Source: Qipengyuania_C sp046254955 | GTDB lineage: Bacteria > Pseudomonadota > Alphaproteobacteria > Sphingomonadales > Sphingomonadaceae | Assembly: GCF_046254955.1 (NCBI RefSeq) | Contig: NZ_JBJXRG010000001.1 | Span: 1,054,001-1,118,000, forward strand | DNA: 64,000 nucleotides | Direction of reading: 5' to 3' | Part shown: positions 7,287 through 16,481 of the stretch, piece after piece | Numbering within the stretch: position 1 is the first letter of the stretch | How the letters are laid out: every line of letters starts with the position of its first letter | The notes under the pieces: model-generated | What the model was told of the DNA's origin: nothing | The model's input: the letters and a program-made list of their open reading frames with translations, nothing else | Databases searched by the model: none | Translations under genes and position numbers: made by a program

Positions 7287-8081
7287 TCATAAGGAGAAAC
7301 TCTCGCCCAGGTACAAGCGCCGCACGTTTTCATCGGCGACAAGGTCCTGCGGCGTGCCGGCGAACAGCACCTGTCCACCATATATGATGCAGGCGCGGTC
7401 GACGATCTCGAGCGTTTCGCGCACATTGTGGTCGGTAATGAGGACTCCGATCCCGCGGGTCTTAAGGTCTTTCACCAAGTCGCGGATGTCGCTTATCGAG
7501 AGCGGATCGATACCGGCGAACGGTTCGTCGAGCAGCATGATCGAGGGCTTGGCCGCCAAGGCGCGGGCAATTTCACAGCGTCGCCGCTCACCGCCAGAAA
7601 GCGCCATCGCGGGTGCCGAGCGCAGCCGTGTGAGGCCAAACTCATCGAGCAGACGCTTGAGTTCGGCAGCGCGGGTTTCCTCGTCAGGCTCGACCAGTTC
7701 GAGCACGGAACTGATATTCTGTTCCACAGTCAGCCCGCGAAAGATCGAGGTTTCCTGCGGAAGATAGCCGAGGCCGAGGATCGCGCGGCGATACATCGGC
7801 AGCTTGGTCACATCCTCCCCGTCCATCAGGATACGCCCAGCATCGGGGCGCACGAGACCCATGATCGAATAGAAGCAGGTCGTTTTGCCTGCGCCATTCG
7901 GCCCCAGCAGGCCGAGCACTTCGCCCTTGCCCACAGTCAGCGAGATATCGGTCAGAACTGCCCGCTTGTCATAGCTCTTGGCGATCGAGATCACTTCGAG
8001 CCCGCCTTGCGGGATCGGCGGTGCGGCGCCTGCTTCGACGGCGTCATCACCCGTTTCTGTAGCTTCTTCGAGACTTGTCAT
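7287..8081 (-). CDS. lptB: LPS export ABC transporter ATP-binding protein
   Basis: LptB is the cytoplasmic ATPase that powers lipopolysaccharide extraction by the LptB2FGC complex. In the 264-aa protein the Walker A GPNGAGKTT, the Q-loop region LGYLPQETSIFRGLTV, the signature LSGGERRR, the Walker B IMLLDEPFAGIDP and the switch histidine ITDHN are all present. A 27-residue acidic N-terminal extension precedes the ABC core, slightly longer than usual. It lies upstream of rpoN, the common proteobacterial order. lptA and lptC are not next to it within this window. Confidence 0.93.
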   Translation of the reverse strand: MTSLEEATETGDDAVEAGAAPPIPQGGLEVISIAKSYDKRAVLTDISLTVGKGEVLGLLGPNGAGKTTCFYSIMGLVRPDAGRILMDGEDVTKLPMYRRAILGLGYLPQETSIFRGLTVEQNISSVLELVEPDEETRAAELKRLLDEFGLTRLRSAPAMALSGGERRRCEIARALAAKPSIMLLDEPFAGIDPLSISDIRDLVKDLKTRGIGVLITDHNVRETLEIVDRACIIYGGQVLFAGTPQDLVADENVRRLYLGESFSL

Positions 8082-8256
8082 CGCCCAAGCCTTAGCATTG
8101 CGGCACCAGCAATAAAGCCCCGCAATTCAAAATTGGCAGGATTCCTGCATGGCGTGATCGGGAGGCCGCATTGTGCCATCGCGAGAGGGCCTTGCGCATG
8201 AGCCGCGTTCCTGTGATACTCGCGAGTCGGAGAGGAATTTCGGGGGAACGCTGGGT

Positions 8257-8631
8257 ATGAGCGAAATGCTCGACCACACGGAGAGTGCAAGCAAGCACGA
8301 TGCGCGCGATTGGCGCAAGGGTATGAGCGACAATGTCGCTTATGCGCTCCTTGCTTACACAGGCTTGCAGATATTCGTGACCGTAAAGGCGATGAAGGAC
8401 GGGATGAGCGGAATGCTGCCCTATCTCGCGCTTATCGTACTGGTTGCCGCGATCATCCCGGCGTGCCGTTGGTTCGAAAAGCGCTGGCAGGATATCTCCG
8501 ACGAAGCGGCAGCTGACCTGGCCTATGAGGCGGCCTACAAACGTGACCGTCTCCTGCTTTGGCTGATGGCCGTTGGCTTGCCCTTCGCGCTCACCGGATT
8601 GTTCAAGGCAGGACTTTCAATGATGGCTTGA
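8257..8631 (+). CDS. Three-helix membrane protein, unknown function
   Basis: This 124-aa protein has membrane segments at about residues 27-42 (AYALLAYTGLQIFVTV), 53-71 (LPYLALIVLVAAIIPAC) and 100-120 (LLLWLMAVGLPFALTGLF). The N-terminus is polar and the loop DISDEAAADLAYEAAYKRD is acidic. The start is ATG at 8257, with GGGGGAA 11 bases upstream; the open frame extends further, but the upstream part is not hydrophobic. It is divergent from lptB across about 175 bp and 57 nt upstream of pmbA. I do not recognise the family. Confidence 0.75.
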   Translation: MSEMLDHTESASKHDARDWRKGMSDNVAYALLAYTGLQIFVTVKAMKDGMSGMLPYLALIVLVAAIIPACRWFEKRWQDISDEAAADLAYEAAYKRDRLLLWLMAVGLPFALTGLFKAGLSMMA

Positions 8632-8687
8632 GCCTTTCGGCCGCCGCACCCTTGCCTTGCGGCTGACTGCTCGCCACATGCCTTCTC

Positions 8688-10043
8688 ATGATCGACTCCC
8701 AAACCGCGCTGGATCGCTGCGCGCAACTTCTTGATGCAGCGCGCGCAGCCGGAGCCGACGCTGCGGATGCGGTCGCCAGCGCCGAAAGTTCCGAAGGGAT
8801 CAGCGTAAGGCTGGGAAAGCTGGAGGATGTCGAGCGCTCTGAAGGCGAAGACATCGGCCTGCGCGTATTCGTCGGGCGCCGATCGGCATCGGTCAACACC
8901 AGCGATTTCAGCAAAGCGGCTTTCACCGAGCTGGCCGAGCGGGCGGTCGCAATGGCGCGGCTGGCTCCCGAAGACCCCTATGCGGGCCTGGTCGGCGTGG
9001 AAGATCTTGCCGGCAGCGGGATCGATGCGGCGGCGCTGGACCTCGACGATACCGGTGAGCCCTCGCCCGAGAGCCTGCGCGAACGGGCGATTGCGGCCGA
9101 AGATGTCGCCCGCGCCACTCCGGGTATCACCAATAGCCAGGTCTCCGCGGCAAGTTTCGGGCGTTCGGTCATGGCGCTCGCGACGAGCAACGGTTTTTCC
9201 GGCAGTTATTCGGGCAGCAGCCATGCGCTCTATTGCGCAGTTATCGCCGGCGAAGGCGGCGATATGCAGACCGATTCCGAATATCGCGTCGCGCGCCATT
9301 TCGAAGACCTGCCTGATCCCGAAGAGATTGGCCGGATCGCGGGGGAACGCACGGTCGCGAAGCTCAATCCGGCGAGCATGCCCAGCAGCAAGATGCCGGT
9401 CATCTTCGATAGGCGTATGGGCGGCAGCCTGATCGGCCATCTGATAGGCGCGATGTCAGGATCATCGGTCGCTCGCAAAGGCAGCTTCCTGCTCGGTCAT
9501 GAAGACGAAGAGCTTTTCGCCAAGGGCATCCGAATCGTGGAAGATCCCCACAAGCTGCGCGGGGTCCGTTCGCGCCCATTCGATGGCGAAGGCGTGGCGA
9601 CGCGCAAGCGGGCGCTGGTCGAAAGCGGCAAGATCACCGGCTGGCTCACCAATTATGCATCGGCGCAGCAGCTGGGGATCGGGCTCACGGGTCATGCGGG
9701 AAGGGGTTCAGGCGGAGCGCCGGGAATCTCGGTCTCCAATATCGACCTGATTCCCGGTTCGATTTCGCGCGATGCAATGATCGGCGCGATCGACGACGGC
9801 GTTCTGGTGACCGAGATGGTCGGAATGGGCGTCAACGAAGTGACGGGCGATTATAGCCGCGGAGCCGGCGGTTTCCGCATCCGCAACGGCGAGATTGCCG
9901 AACCGGTGGCGGAATTCACAGTCGCCGGAAACCTGCTCGAAATGTTTGCCGCCATCACTGCGGCGGACGATCTCGAAGACTACCGCGGGATCAATGTCCC
10001 TACCTTGCGCATTGATGGGATGACCGTAGCAGGAGACGGCTGA
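8688..10043 (+). CDS. pmbA: TldD/PmbA-family metalloprotease subunit
   Basis: This 451-aa protein is full length for PmbA (TldE). With TldD it forms a protease complex linked to microcin B17 maturation, CcdA turnover and peptide-modification clearance in enterobacteria. It shows the N-terminal SVRLGKLEDVERSEGEDIGLRVF typical of the family, the central GEGGDMQTDSEY, and the C-terminal SRGAGGFRIRNGEI. The zinc-binding HExxxH of TldD is absent, so this is the PmbA-type partner; no tldD lies nearby. The proposed start of the downstream channel overlaps its stop. Confidence 0.9.
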   Translation: MIDSQTALDRCAQLLDAARAAGADAADAVASAESSEGISVRLGKLEDVERSEGEDIGLRVFVGRRSASVNTSDFSKAAFTELAERAVAMARLAPEDPYAGLVGVEDLAGSGIDAAALDLDDTGEPSPESLRERAIAAEDVARATPGITNSQVSAASFGRSVMALATSNGFSGSYSGSSHALYCAVIAGEGGDMQTDSEYRVARHFEDLPDPEEIGRIAGERTVAKLNPASMPSSKMPVIFDRRMGGSLIGHLIGAMSGSSVARKGSFLLGHEDEELFAKGIRIVEDPHKLRGVRSRPFDGEGVATRKRALVESGKITGWLTNYASAQQLGIGLTGHAGRGSGGAPGISVSNIDLIPGSISRDAMIGAIDDGVLVTEMVGMGVNEVTGDYSRGAGGFRIRNGEIAEPVAEFTVAGNLLEMFAAITAADDLEDYRGINVPTLRIDGMTVAGDG

Positions 10044-11434
10044 TCAAATTCGCGCTCAATCTGTTGGCCCTGATGGCGCTGCTGGTGGCAGCCCCGGCCT
10101 ATGCCGCGCTCCCTTCCGAACCGGAGTCGACCGAGGCGGCAGACAGCGTCACGCAGGAAATCGATGCGGAGCAGGATGCGGCTGCCGACGAGCAGATCGC
10201 CGAGCGCCTGCGGGGAATCTATGGCGAGCTGGAGAAGTTCGCCGACGTCACGGTTGAAGTGGACCAAGGCGTCGTGGCGCTTTCCGGTAAGGTGCCGGAC
10301 AGTGCGGACATTGGCCGTGCGGAGAATATCGCGTCGCGCGTTTCCGGCGTGGTAACGATCGACAATTCGCTCGAACGTGACATTTCCATTGCCGAGGGAG
10401 CGGGCGCGATCAGCTCGCTGACCGACCGGTTCGAGCGCTTCCTTGAGATGCTGCCACTGATCGCCCTGGCCCTGGGCATCGTCCTGGTCATCTCGGCGAT
10501 CGGCTATGCAATTGCCGGGCTGCGCGGTTTTTGGGAGCGCGTCGCGCCCAATGTCTTCCTTGCCGAACTGATCGGCAGTGCGATCCGCTTCGTGTTTGTT
10601 GTGGGCGGCATTGTCATTGCACTCGATATGCTGGGTGCAGGCGCACTGCTGGGCGCCGTGCTGGGCGGCGCGGGCGTGATCGGCATCGCGCTCGGTTTCG
10701 CGATGCGCGACACGATCGAGAACTACGTCGCATCGCTGATGCTGTCATTGCGGCAGCCGTTCCGGGCCAATGACCACGTCCTGATCGACGACAAGGAAGG
10801 CCGCGTGATCCGCCTCACAAGCCGCGCCACGGTGCTGATGACGCTTGACGGCAATCATTTGCGCATTCCCAACGGGCAAGTCTTCCGGGCGATTATCCTC
10901 AACTACACCCGCAATCCGCAGCGCCGCTTTGAATTCCAATTGGGAATTGACGCGGATGATGATCCCGAGGCGGCGCGGACATTGGGGATCGAGACGCTTG
11001 GCAAGCTGGACTTCGTGCTCGACGAACCCGCTCCCGAAGTCCGCATTGCCGAGGTGGGTGATTCTAACGTCGTGCTGCGTTTTCTGGGCTGGGTCGATCA
11101 GCGTGAAAGCGATTGGCACAAGGCGCGCAGCAAGGCGATTGCGGTTGCGAAAACCGCGCTCGAGGACGCCGGGTTTGCACTGCCTGAGCCGATCTACCGC
11201 TTGCGCTTCGACGAGCGGACCACAGCGCTGCCGTTCGAGAATATCACCGAAAGCGGCCGCGAGATGCCTGCCAAGCGCGAGCCCAAGAGGGCTGTTACAG
11301 CGACAGTAACCGAAAGCGATCTGGAGGATATCCGTCCCGATAACGAAGTTGCCCGCATGGTCGATGCCGAGCGCGCCACCCCCGATGAAGGGCAGGAGAA
11401 AGACCTGCTCGATTCGGGCAGGCCGGTTGAATAA
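10040..11434 (+). CDS. MscS-family mechanosensitive channel with N-terminal BON domain, probable CTG start
   Basis: This 464-aa exported membrane protein is listed from CTG at 10040. That codon overlaps the pmbA stop (CTGA) behind the Shine-Dalgarno AGGAGA and restores a normal signal peptide, [M]IKFALNLLALMALLVAAPAYA. The later TTG (10064) or ATG (10073) would leave a signal without a basic end. After an acidic stretch comes a BON domain (about residues 60-115, VEVDQGVVALSGKVPDSADI). Three or four membrane segments follow, then the pore helix with GAVLGGAGVIGIALGFAMRD and the cytoplasmic beta domain (VLIDDKEGRVIRLTSRATVL). The role is probably release of solutes on hypo-osmotic shock. The acidic C-terminal tail is unremarkable. 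It ends 2 nt from the convergent ppa gene. Confidence 0.88.
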   Translation: MIKFALNLLALMALLVAAPAYAALPSEPESTEAADSVTQEIDAEQDAAADEQIAERLRGIYGELEKFADVTVEVDQGVVALSGKVPDSADIGRAENIASRVSGVVTIDNSLERDISIAEGAGAISSLTDRFERFLEMLPLIALALGIVLVISAIGYAIAGLRGFWERVAPNVFLAELIGSAIRFVFVVGGIVIALDMLGAGALLGAVLGGAGVIGIALGFAMRDTIENYVASLMLSLRQPFRANDHVLIDDKEGRVIRLTSRATVLMTLDGNHLRIPNGQVFRAIILNYTRNPQRRFEFQLGIDADDDPEAARTLGIETLGKLDFVLDEPAPEVRIAEVGDSNVVLRFLGWVDQRESDWHKARSKAIAVAKTALEDAGFALPEPIYRLRFDERTTALPFENITESGREMPAKREPKRAVTATVTESDLEDIRPDNEVARMVDAERATPDEGQEKDLLDSGRPVE

Positions 11435-11436
11435 GA

Positions 11437-11967
11437 TTAGGCGTTACCTGCCCGCTCGATAGCTTCGATTACGATCTGCTTGGCTTCAGCGGCATCACCC
11501 CAATTGCCCACGCGCACCCATTTCTCGGCCTCTAGATCCTTGTAGTGGGTGAAAAAGTGCTCGATCTGCTGGAGCACGATCGAAGGCAGATCCTGCCGCT
11601 CGCCAACATCCGAATAATAGGGGAATGTCGTGTCGACCGGCACGCAGATCAGCTTCTCATCGCCGCCATGCTCATCTTCCAGGTTAAGCACGCCGATCGG
11701 CCGGGCGCGGACGACGCAGCCAGCGATGAAGGGGCTGCGCGCAACCACCAGGGCATCAAGCGGATCGCCATCTGGTGACAGCGTGTGCGGGACGAAGCCG
11801 TAATTGGCCGGATAACGCATTGGCGTGTGCAGGATCCGGTCGACGAACAGCGCGCCCGATTCCTTGTCGAATTCGTACTTCACCGGCTCGCCGCCGGTCG
11901 GGACTTCGATGACGACGTTCAGGCTCTCGGGCGGATCATCGCCCACGGGGATTTTGTCGATTTGCAT
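11437..11967 (-). CDS. ppa: Inorganic pyrophosphatase (family I)
   Basis: This soluble enzyme hydrolyses pyrophosphate to phosphate, pulling biosynthetic reactions forward. The 176-aa length is typical of bacterial family I enzymes. The signature PDGDPLDALV with its three metal-binding aspartates is intact. The substrate residues in YEFDKESGALFVDRIL and the later YKDLEAEKWVRVGNW are also present. The gene is single, convergent with the BON-MscS gene. Upstream, between it and the M61 peptidase gene, lies the long inverted repeat at 12023-12109. Confidence 0.96.
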   Translation of the reverse strand: MQIDKIPVGDDPPESLNVVIEVPTGGEPVKYEFDKESGALFVDRILHTPMRYPANYGFVPHTLSPDGDPLDALVVARSPFIAGCVVRARPIGVLNLEDEHGGDEKLICVPVDTTFPYYSDVGERQDLPSIVLQQIEHFFTHYKDLEAEKWVRVGNWGDAAEAKQIVIEAIERAGNA

Positions 11968-12022
11968 GATGGAGCCGCTTTAGGCCTGTAAATGCTGCGC
12001 TGCAACATGGTTATTGGTGTTT

Positions 12023-12109
12023 CGGTTCCGGCCCTCTCCCCCGCCCAGCCACCTGATAGGGTGCACGACAGATCATCGGGTGGCTGGGCGGGGGAGAGGG
12101 CCGGAACCG
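12023..12109. repeat. Large near-perfect palindrome (31-bp arms, 25-nt loop)
   Basis: Arm 12023-12053 is an exact reverse complement of 12079-12109. Both are GC-rich, with a pyrimidine-rich left half (core CCCTCTCCCCCGCCCAGCC) facing its purine-rich complement. The 25-nt loop extends the pairing by three of four bases (TGAT facing ATCG). It sits 43 nt after the M61 peptidase stop and 56 nt before the ppa start, with both genes on the minus strand. It could act as a transcript-stabilising or terminating hairpin, or be a dispersed palindromic element; the copy number elsewhere is unknown. Confidence 0.85.
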
Positions 12110-12151
12110 CAAGCGAAGCACGGACGTGCTTCGCGCATCCATCGAACGAAC

Positions 12152-14098
12152 CTACTCTCCAAGCGGCTCCAGCAAGCGATCCAGCCCAGCTTCAGCGCTC
12201 ACCGTTTTAACCAGGTGCGGGTAGCGCAGGCCGCCATCGTAATCGATCGAGATGGTTTCGTAATTGTCGTCACGCTTGATGATAAGCTCAAGCGGCTGGC
12301 CATCTTTTGTTGCACTGACCGCGTCGGTAATCCGGCTGGAGGAATATTCCTTCCCGTTCACCGCCACGATCTGCGCGCCATTGACGAGGCCTGCCTTGAA
12401 CGCCGGACCGTCCCACAATGTCGAGCCTACGGTGCCGCCGCTCGATAGGTTCACCCCGATCGAATAGAACAGGTTTACTCCGCCGCTCGCATATACCTGC
12501 TTGAGATAGGGACCCATCTCCTCTTTCCAGGCGAGCGAATAGCCCGCCATCTCGATCCCCTTGAGGGGTGCCGGCTGGTTTGGCTGGCGGAAACGTGTGT
12601 CGAGGAACGTCGCCCAGTCGTAGGGATAGACCCCGTTCAGCGTCGTGACGATGTCATCGAAATCGAAGGTGATTACGCCCCAGTCTTCCGGGCTGATCCC
12701 GAAGAAGACCTTGGCGAAATCATCGAGGCCTTTGGTGCCGTTCGTCCCGCCCCGGATGATCTGGTCGGCTTCGAGCCACACCAGCGCGCCTTCGATGTAG
12801 TAGTCTTCGTTGCGGACGAGCGAAGGGAAGGGCTTGGTCTTGCGATTGGAAATGATCGGCTCGAATGTTGTGTCTTCGACCGAGCGCCATTCGCGGCCGG
12901 GCTGGGCAGTGAAGATTGCCGCGTAAGTGGCGAATTCGCTGCGCACCATCTCGGGCGATTGCAGGCCCGAACGCGCCGAGAGCACCATGCCCCAGAACAT
13001 GTCCTGACCTTCATAGACCCACAGGAGGTTGTCCTGCATGGGGCGGTGATAGTCGGGCGTCCACATCTTGTCCGGCCGGCGGAACTTGCCGACCCAGCTA
13101 TGCGCTAGCTCATGCGGTAGCAGCCCGCGATCGTATTCTTCGGCTTCCCAATCGGTGAAGGCGTCGGCTGCGAGCGTGTTCTCGCTCGAGCGGTGATGTT
13201 CGAGTCCGATCCCGCCAAGCTTGTCAGTCGCGGCGAGCAGGAATTCGTACTTGTCGAAAGACTTGGCCCCGAAGGCGAGCAGCGCTTCATCGACCAGCTT
13301 GCGATGGAGTTCGATCTGTTCGGGCTCGGTTTCGATATCCTTGGCTTCATCGCCGAACAATTCGAGATCGACATTCTCGCCGAGGTCAAAGCTCTTGTGA
13401 TGCGCGCCGGCGAAGACCGGCGAATCGACCAGCGCTTCGTAATCGGTCACGTCCCAGCTGACGATCTGGCCGCTCTGAACCTGCCCGTCGAGCGCGGTAG
13501 CCGCAGTCCAGCCAGCCGGCAGCTTGAGGCTCGGCTTGACCGCGATACGGCGCACATAATGGCCTGCCGGATAAAGGCTGATCTTCTCGAACTGCATGTT
13601 GAGCATCGTGTCGGTCATCATGACGCGCCCTTCGCTCGCGCGCAGCGGCGAGGTGAAGATCATTTCAGCCACCACTTCGCTCGCACCTTCAGGCAAGTCG
13701 AGATGGAAGGCGTAAACTTCTACGGGATCTCGCTCCCAGTTGATCGGCTGGCTGTTGACGCTGAACTTGATGCCGCCCAGCTCGGAAAGCTTCCCGCTGG
13801 CCTTGTGATTGCCCGGCAGCCATTTGGGATAGACCAGGGTCAGCTCGCGCGTACCTGAAGCGACCGGAATGGTCTGCTTGGCGCGAAAGGCGCGGCTGCG
13901 TGGATCGCTTGCGTCGACTTCCAGCAACATCGTGCCGCCAGGGTAAGGCGCGTCGAGTGTCGGCGGAAGGTTGCTACCCTGCTCGGCCACCACAGGCGGC
14001 GAAGAGCGAACCGGTTCCTGCGCAGTGGCAGGTGCGGCGAGCGCGATGGTGAGGGCAAATGCGATGGATGTCGTTGCAGTTCTCATGGCGCGCGCCAT
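12152..14098 (-). CDS. M61-family metallopeptidase with C-terminal PDZ domain
   Basis: This is a roughly 648-aa exported peptidase. A signal peptide (MRTATTSIAFALTIALAAPATAQ) is followed by a beta-rich N-terminal domain. The gluzincin catalytic region carries the zinc motif HELAHSW (HExxH) at about residue 335, and the downstream WVYEGQDMFWG supplies the likely third ligand, Glu. A PDZ-like segment near the C-terminus contains GSTLWDGPAFKAGLVNGAQI. M61 enzymes are glycyl aminopeptidase-type periplasmic proteases. The start is uncertain: ATG at 14098 is used, and ATG at 14086 also gives a full signal peptide. It is divergent from hisS. Confidence 0.88.
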   Translation of the reverse strand: MARAMRTATTSIAFALTIALAAPATAQEPVRSSPPVVAEQGSNLPPTLDAPYPGGTMLLEVDASDPRSRAFRAKQTIPVASGTRELTLVYPKWLPGNHKASGKLSELGGIKFSVNSQPINWERDPVEVYAFHLDLPEGASEVVAEMIFTSPLRASEGRVMMTDTMLNMQFEKISLYPAGHYVRRIAVKPSLKLPAGWTAATALDGQVQSGQIVSWDVTDYEALVDSPVFAGAHHKSFDLGENVDLELFGDEAKDIETEPEQIELHRKLVDEALLAFGAKSFDKYEFLLAATDKLGGIGLEHHRSSENTLAADAFTDWEAEEYDRGLLPHELAHSWVGKFRRPDKMWTPDYHRPMQDNLLWVYEGQDMFWGMVLSARSGLQSPEMVRSEFATYAAIFTAQPGREWRSVEDTTFEPIISNRKTKPFPSLVRNEDYYIEGALVWLEADQIIRGGTNGTKGLDDFAKVFFGISPEDWGVITFDFDDIVTTLNGVYPYDWATFLDTRFRQPNQPAPLKGIEMAGYSLAWKEEMGPYLKQVYASGGVNLFYSIGVNLSSGGTVGSTLWDGPAFKAGLVNGAQIVAVNGKEYSSSRITDAVSATKDGQPLELIIKRDDNYETISIDYDGGLRYPHLVKTVSAEAGLDRLLEPLGE

Positions 14099-14178
14099 GT
14101 CGGGCATTGCGTCTGAATGCAAGCTTGGGATCGATGAACGGCTTTGCGCACTCCGCCAGAGTCGCTAGGGCGCATTCG

Positions 14179-15417
14179 ATGAGCAAGACTCCACAAGCCA
14201 TCCGCGGAACGCAGGATATTTTCGGTGCCGATGCCGAAGCCTTTGCATACGTGGTCGAAACCTTCGAGCGAGTGCGCAAGCTCTACCGCTTCCGCCGGAT
14301 CGAAATGCCGGTGTTCGAAAAGACCGAAGTGTTCAGCCGCGCAATCGGAGAGACGACCGACGTGGTCTCGAAGGAAATGTATTCGTTCGAGGATCGCGGC
14401 GGGGAATCGCTCACTTTGCGGCCTGAGTTTACCGCCGGGATTGCCCGCGCCTACCTCACCAACGGCTGGCAACAGCATGCGCCGCTCAAGGTGGCGACGC
14501 ACGGGCCGCTGTTCCGCTACGAGCGCCCGCAGAAGGGGCGCTACCGCCAGTTCCACCAGCTCGATGCCGAGATTATCGGCGCGGCCGAACCGCAGGCCGA
14601 TGTCGAGCTGCTCGCGATGGCCGACCAAGTGATTCGCGAGTTGGGCATCGAAGGCGTGACGCTGCATCTCAACACGCTGGGCGATGGCGACAGCCGGGAG
14701 GCATGGCGCGCCGCGCTGGTCGAACATTTCCTTGGCGTGAAGGATGAGTTGAGCGAGGATTCCCAAGAGCGGCTCGAAAAGAATCCGCTTCGCATTCTCG
14801 ATTCGAAAGATCGACGCGACCAGCGCTTCGTCGCCGACGCGCCCAAGATCGACCAGTACCTGTCCGACGATGCGCGAGCGTTCTTTGACGCCGTGACGTC
14901 AGGTTTGGATGCCGCGGGCGTAAAGTGGACCCGCGCCGAAAGCCTCGTGCGCGGGCTGGACTATTATCGACACACCGCGTTCGAGTTCATCCCCGATGAA
15001 GGCTCGGATGCCGCCGGCAAGCTCGGCTCGCAAAGCACCATCCTCGGCGGCGGTCGCTATGACGGACTGATGGAAAGCCTCGGCGGCGCGCCAACACCCG
15101 CAGTTGGTTGGGCTGCCGGGATCGAGCGGCTAGCGATGCTGGTGGGCGAGAAGGGTGAAGCCCCTGCTGACGTGATTGTGGTGGTCGAGGATGATTCTGA
15201 CTTTGCGCTCAAACAAGGTTGGATTGCGCTTGCAGCACTGCGCGGCGAAGGTTTGACTGCTGAGATGATAGCGTCCGGGTCCCCTCGTAAAAGATACGAT
15301 AAGGCCGTTAAGCGCGGTGCGAAAGAGATCGTGAAATTCAATGAGAATGGCCATGGTTTTGGCGCTGATCCCGATACTGATCCCCGGATTCTTGCTGCCC
15401 TGCCTTTCCTCAAATGA
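14179..15417 (+). CDS. hisS: Histidyl-tRNA synthetase
   Basis: This is a 412-aa class II aminoacyl-tRNA synthetase. The N-terminal AIRGTQDIFG, motif 2 around FRYERPQKGRYRQFHQLD, the histidine-binding LVRGLDYYRHTAFEF and motif 3 LGGGRYDGL are all visible. They are followed by the anticodon-binding domain (about residues 320-412). The open frame extends 40 codons upstream, but ATG at 14179 is chosen because MSKTPQAIRGTQDIFG matches the family N-terminus. It overlaps prfA by ATGA and heads the hisS-prfA-prmC translation-termination group. Confidence 0.95.
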   Translation: MSKTPQAIRGTQDIFGADAEAFAYVVETFERVRKLYRFRRIEMPVFEKTEVFSRAIGETTDVVSKEMYSFEDRGGESLTLRPEFTAGIARAYLTNGWQQHAPLKVATHGPLFRYERPQKGRYRQFHQLDAEIIGAAEPQADVELLAMADQVIRELGIEGVTLHLNTLGDGDSREAWRAALVEHFLGVKDELSEDSQERLEKNPLRILDSKDRRDQRFVADAPKIDQYLSDDARAFFDAVTSGLDAAGVKWTRAESLVRGLDYYRHTAFEFIPDEGSDAAGKLGSQSTILGGGRYDGLMESLGGAPTPAVGWAAGIERLAMLVGEKGEAPADVIVVVEDDSDFALKQGWIALAALRGEGLTAEMIASGSPRKRYDKAVKRGAKEIVKFNENGHGFGADPDTDPRILAALPFLK

Positions 15418-16481
15418 ACATCCCCGCCGAACGCCTGCAACAGATCGCCAATCGCTTCGCCGAGCTCGAAGCGCGCATGGCATCTGGCCAGCTCGAAGGT
15501 GAGGCATTCGTCCAGGCGAGCCGCGACTATGCCGAGCTCGAACCGGTCGCCAAGACTGCAGCAGAAATAGCTGCCATGCGCGAGGAAATTGCGGGGCTGG
15601 AAGAGATGCTCGGTGATCCTGAAATGAAGGCCATGGCGGAAGAGGAACTCGCCGCGATCCGAGAAAAGCTTCCCGAGGCCGAGCGCCAGCTGGCCATCGC
15701 AATGCTGCCGCGCGACAGGGCCGATGCCAAGCCCGCCATGCTCGAAATTCGCGCGGGCACTGGCGGCGATGAAGCGGGGCTGTTCGCGGGCGATCTTTAT
15801 CGCATGTACGAGCGCTTCGCCGCGGAACAGGGCTGGAAGGTCGAGCCGGTCAGCATGAACGCCTCCGAAGTCGGCGGCTTCAAGGAAATCGTCGCCAATG
15901 TTACCGGCAGCGGGGTCTTCGCCAAGCTCAAATTCGAAAGCGGCGTCCACCGCGTGCAGCGCGTCCCCGTGACCGAAAGCGGCGGCCGGATCCATACTTC
16001 GGCCGCAACCGTGGCCGTGCTGCCCGAGCCGGACGAGGTCGATGTCCAGATCGATCCGGGCGATCTCAAGATCGACACCTACCGCGCGAGCGGGGCAGGC
16101 GGCCAGCACGTCAACACCACCGACAGCGCGATCCGCATCACGCACGAGCCGAGCGGGATCGTGGTGACCTGCCAGGACGGGCGCAGCCAGCACAAAAACC
16201 GCGAGAAGGCGATGCAGGTGCTGCGCGCGCGGCTCTACGAAACGCAGCGCGATGCGGCGCAAGGGGCGGAGGCCGAAGCGCGCAAGGCGATGGTCGGCTC
16301 GGGCGATCGCTCCGAACGCATCCGCACTTACAACTTCCCGCAAGGCCGCGTGACCGATCACCGCATCGGATTGACGCTGCACAAGCTTGACGAGGTGCTC
16401 GCGGGGCCGGGCCTTGGCGAACTGGTCGATGCGCTGATTTCCGAGGACGAAGCCAAGAGGCTGGCAGCGTTGAGTGAGTGA
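15414..16481 (+). CDS. prfA: Peptide chain release factor 1
   Basis: RF1 recognises UAA and UAG and triggers peptidyl-tRNA hydrolysis. The 355-aa protein has the codon-recognition tripeptide PVT (PxT, in RVPVTESGGRIHTS) and the catalytic GGQ loop in GAGGQHVNTTDSAIRITH. The GGQ glutamine is the substrate of the methyltransferase encoded next (prmC). The start ATG overlaps the hisS stop (ATGA), and the stop overlaps the candidate GTG start of prmC, so translation of the three genes is probably coupled. Confidence 0.96.
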   Translation: MNIPAERLQQIANRFAELEARMASGQLEGEAFVQASRDYAELEPVAKTAAEIAAMREEIAGLEEMLGDPEMKAMAEEELAAIREKLPEAERQLAIAMLPRDRADAKPAMLEIRAGTGGDEAGLFAGDLYRMYERFAAEQGWKVEPVSMNASEVGGFKEIVANVTGSGVFAKLKFESGVHRVQRVPVTESGGRIHTSAATVAVLPEPDEVDVQIDPGDLKIDTYRASGAGGQHVNTTDSAIRITHEPSGIVVTCQDGRSQHKNREKAMQVLRARLYETQRDAAQGAEAEARKAMVGSGDRSERIRTYNFPQGRVTDHRIGLTLHKLDEVLAGPGLGELVDALISEDEAKRLAALSE

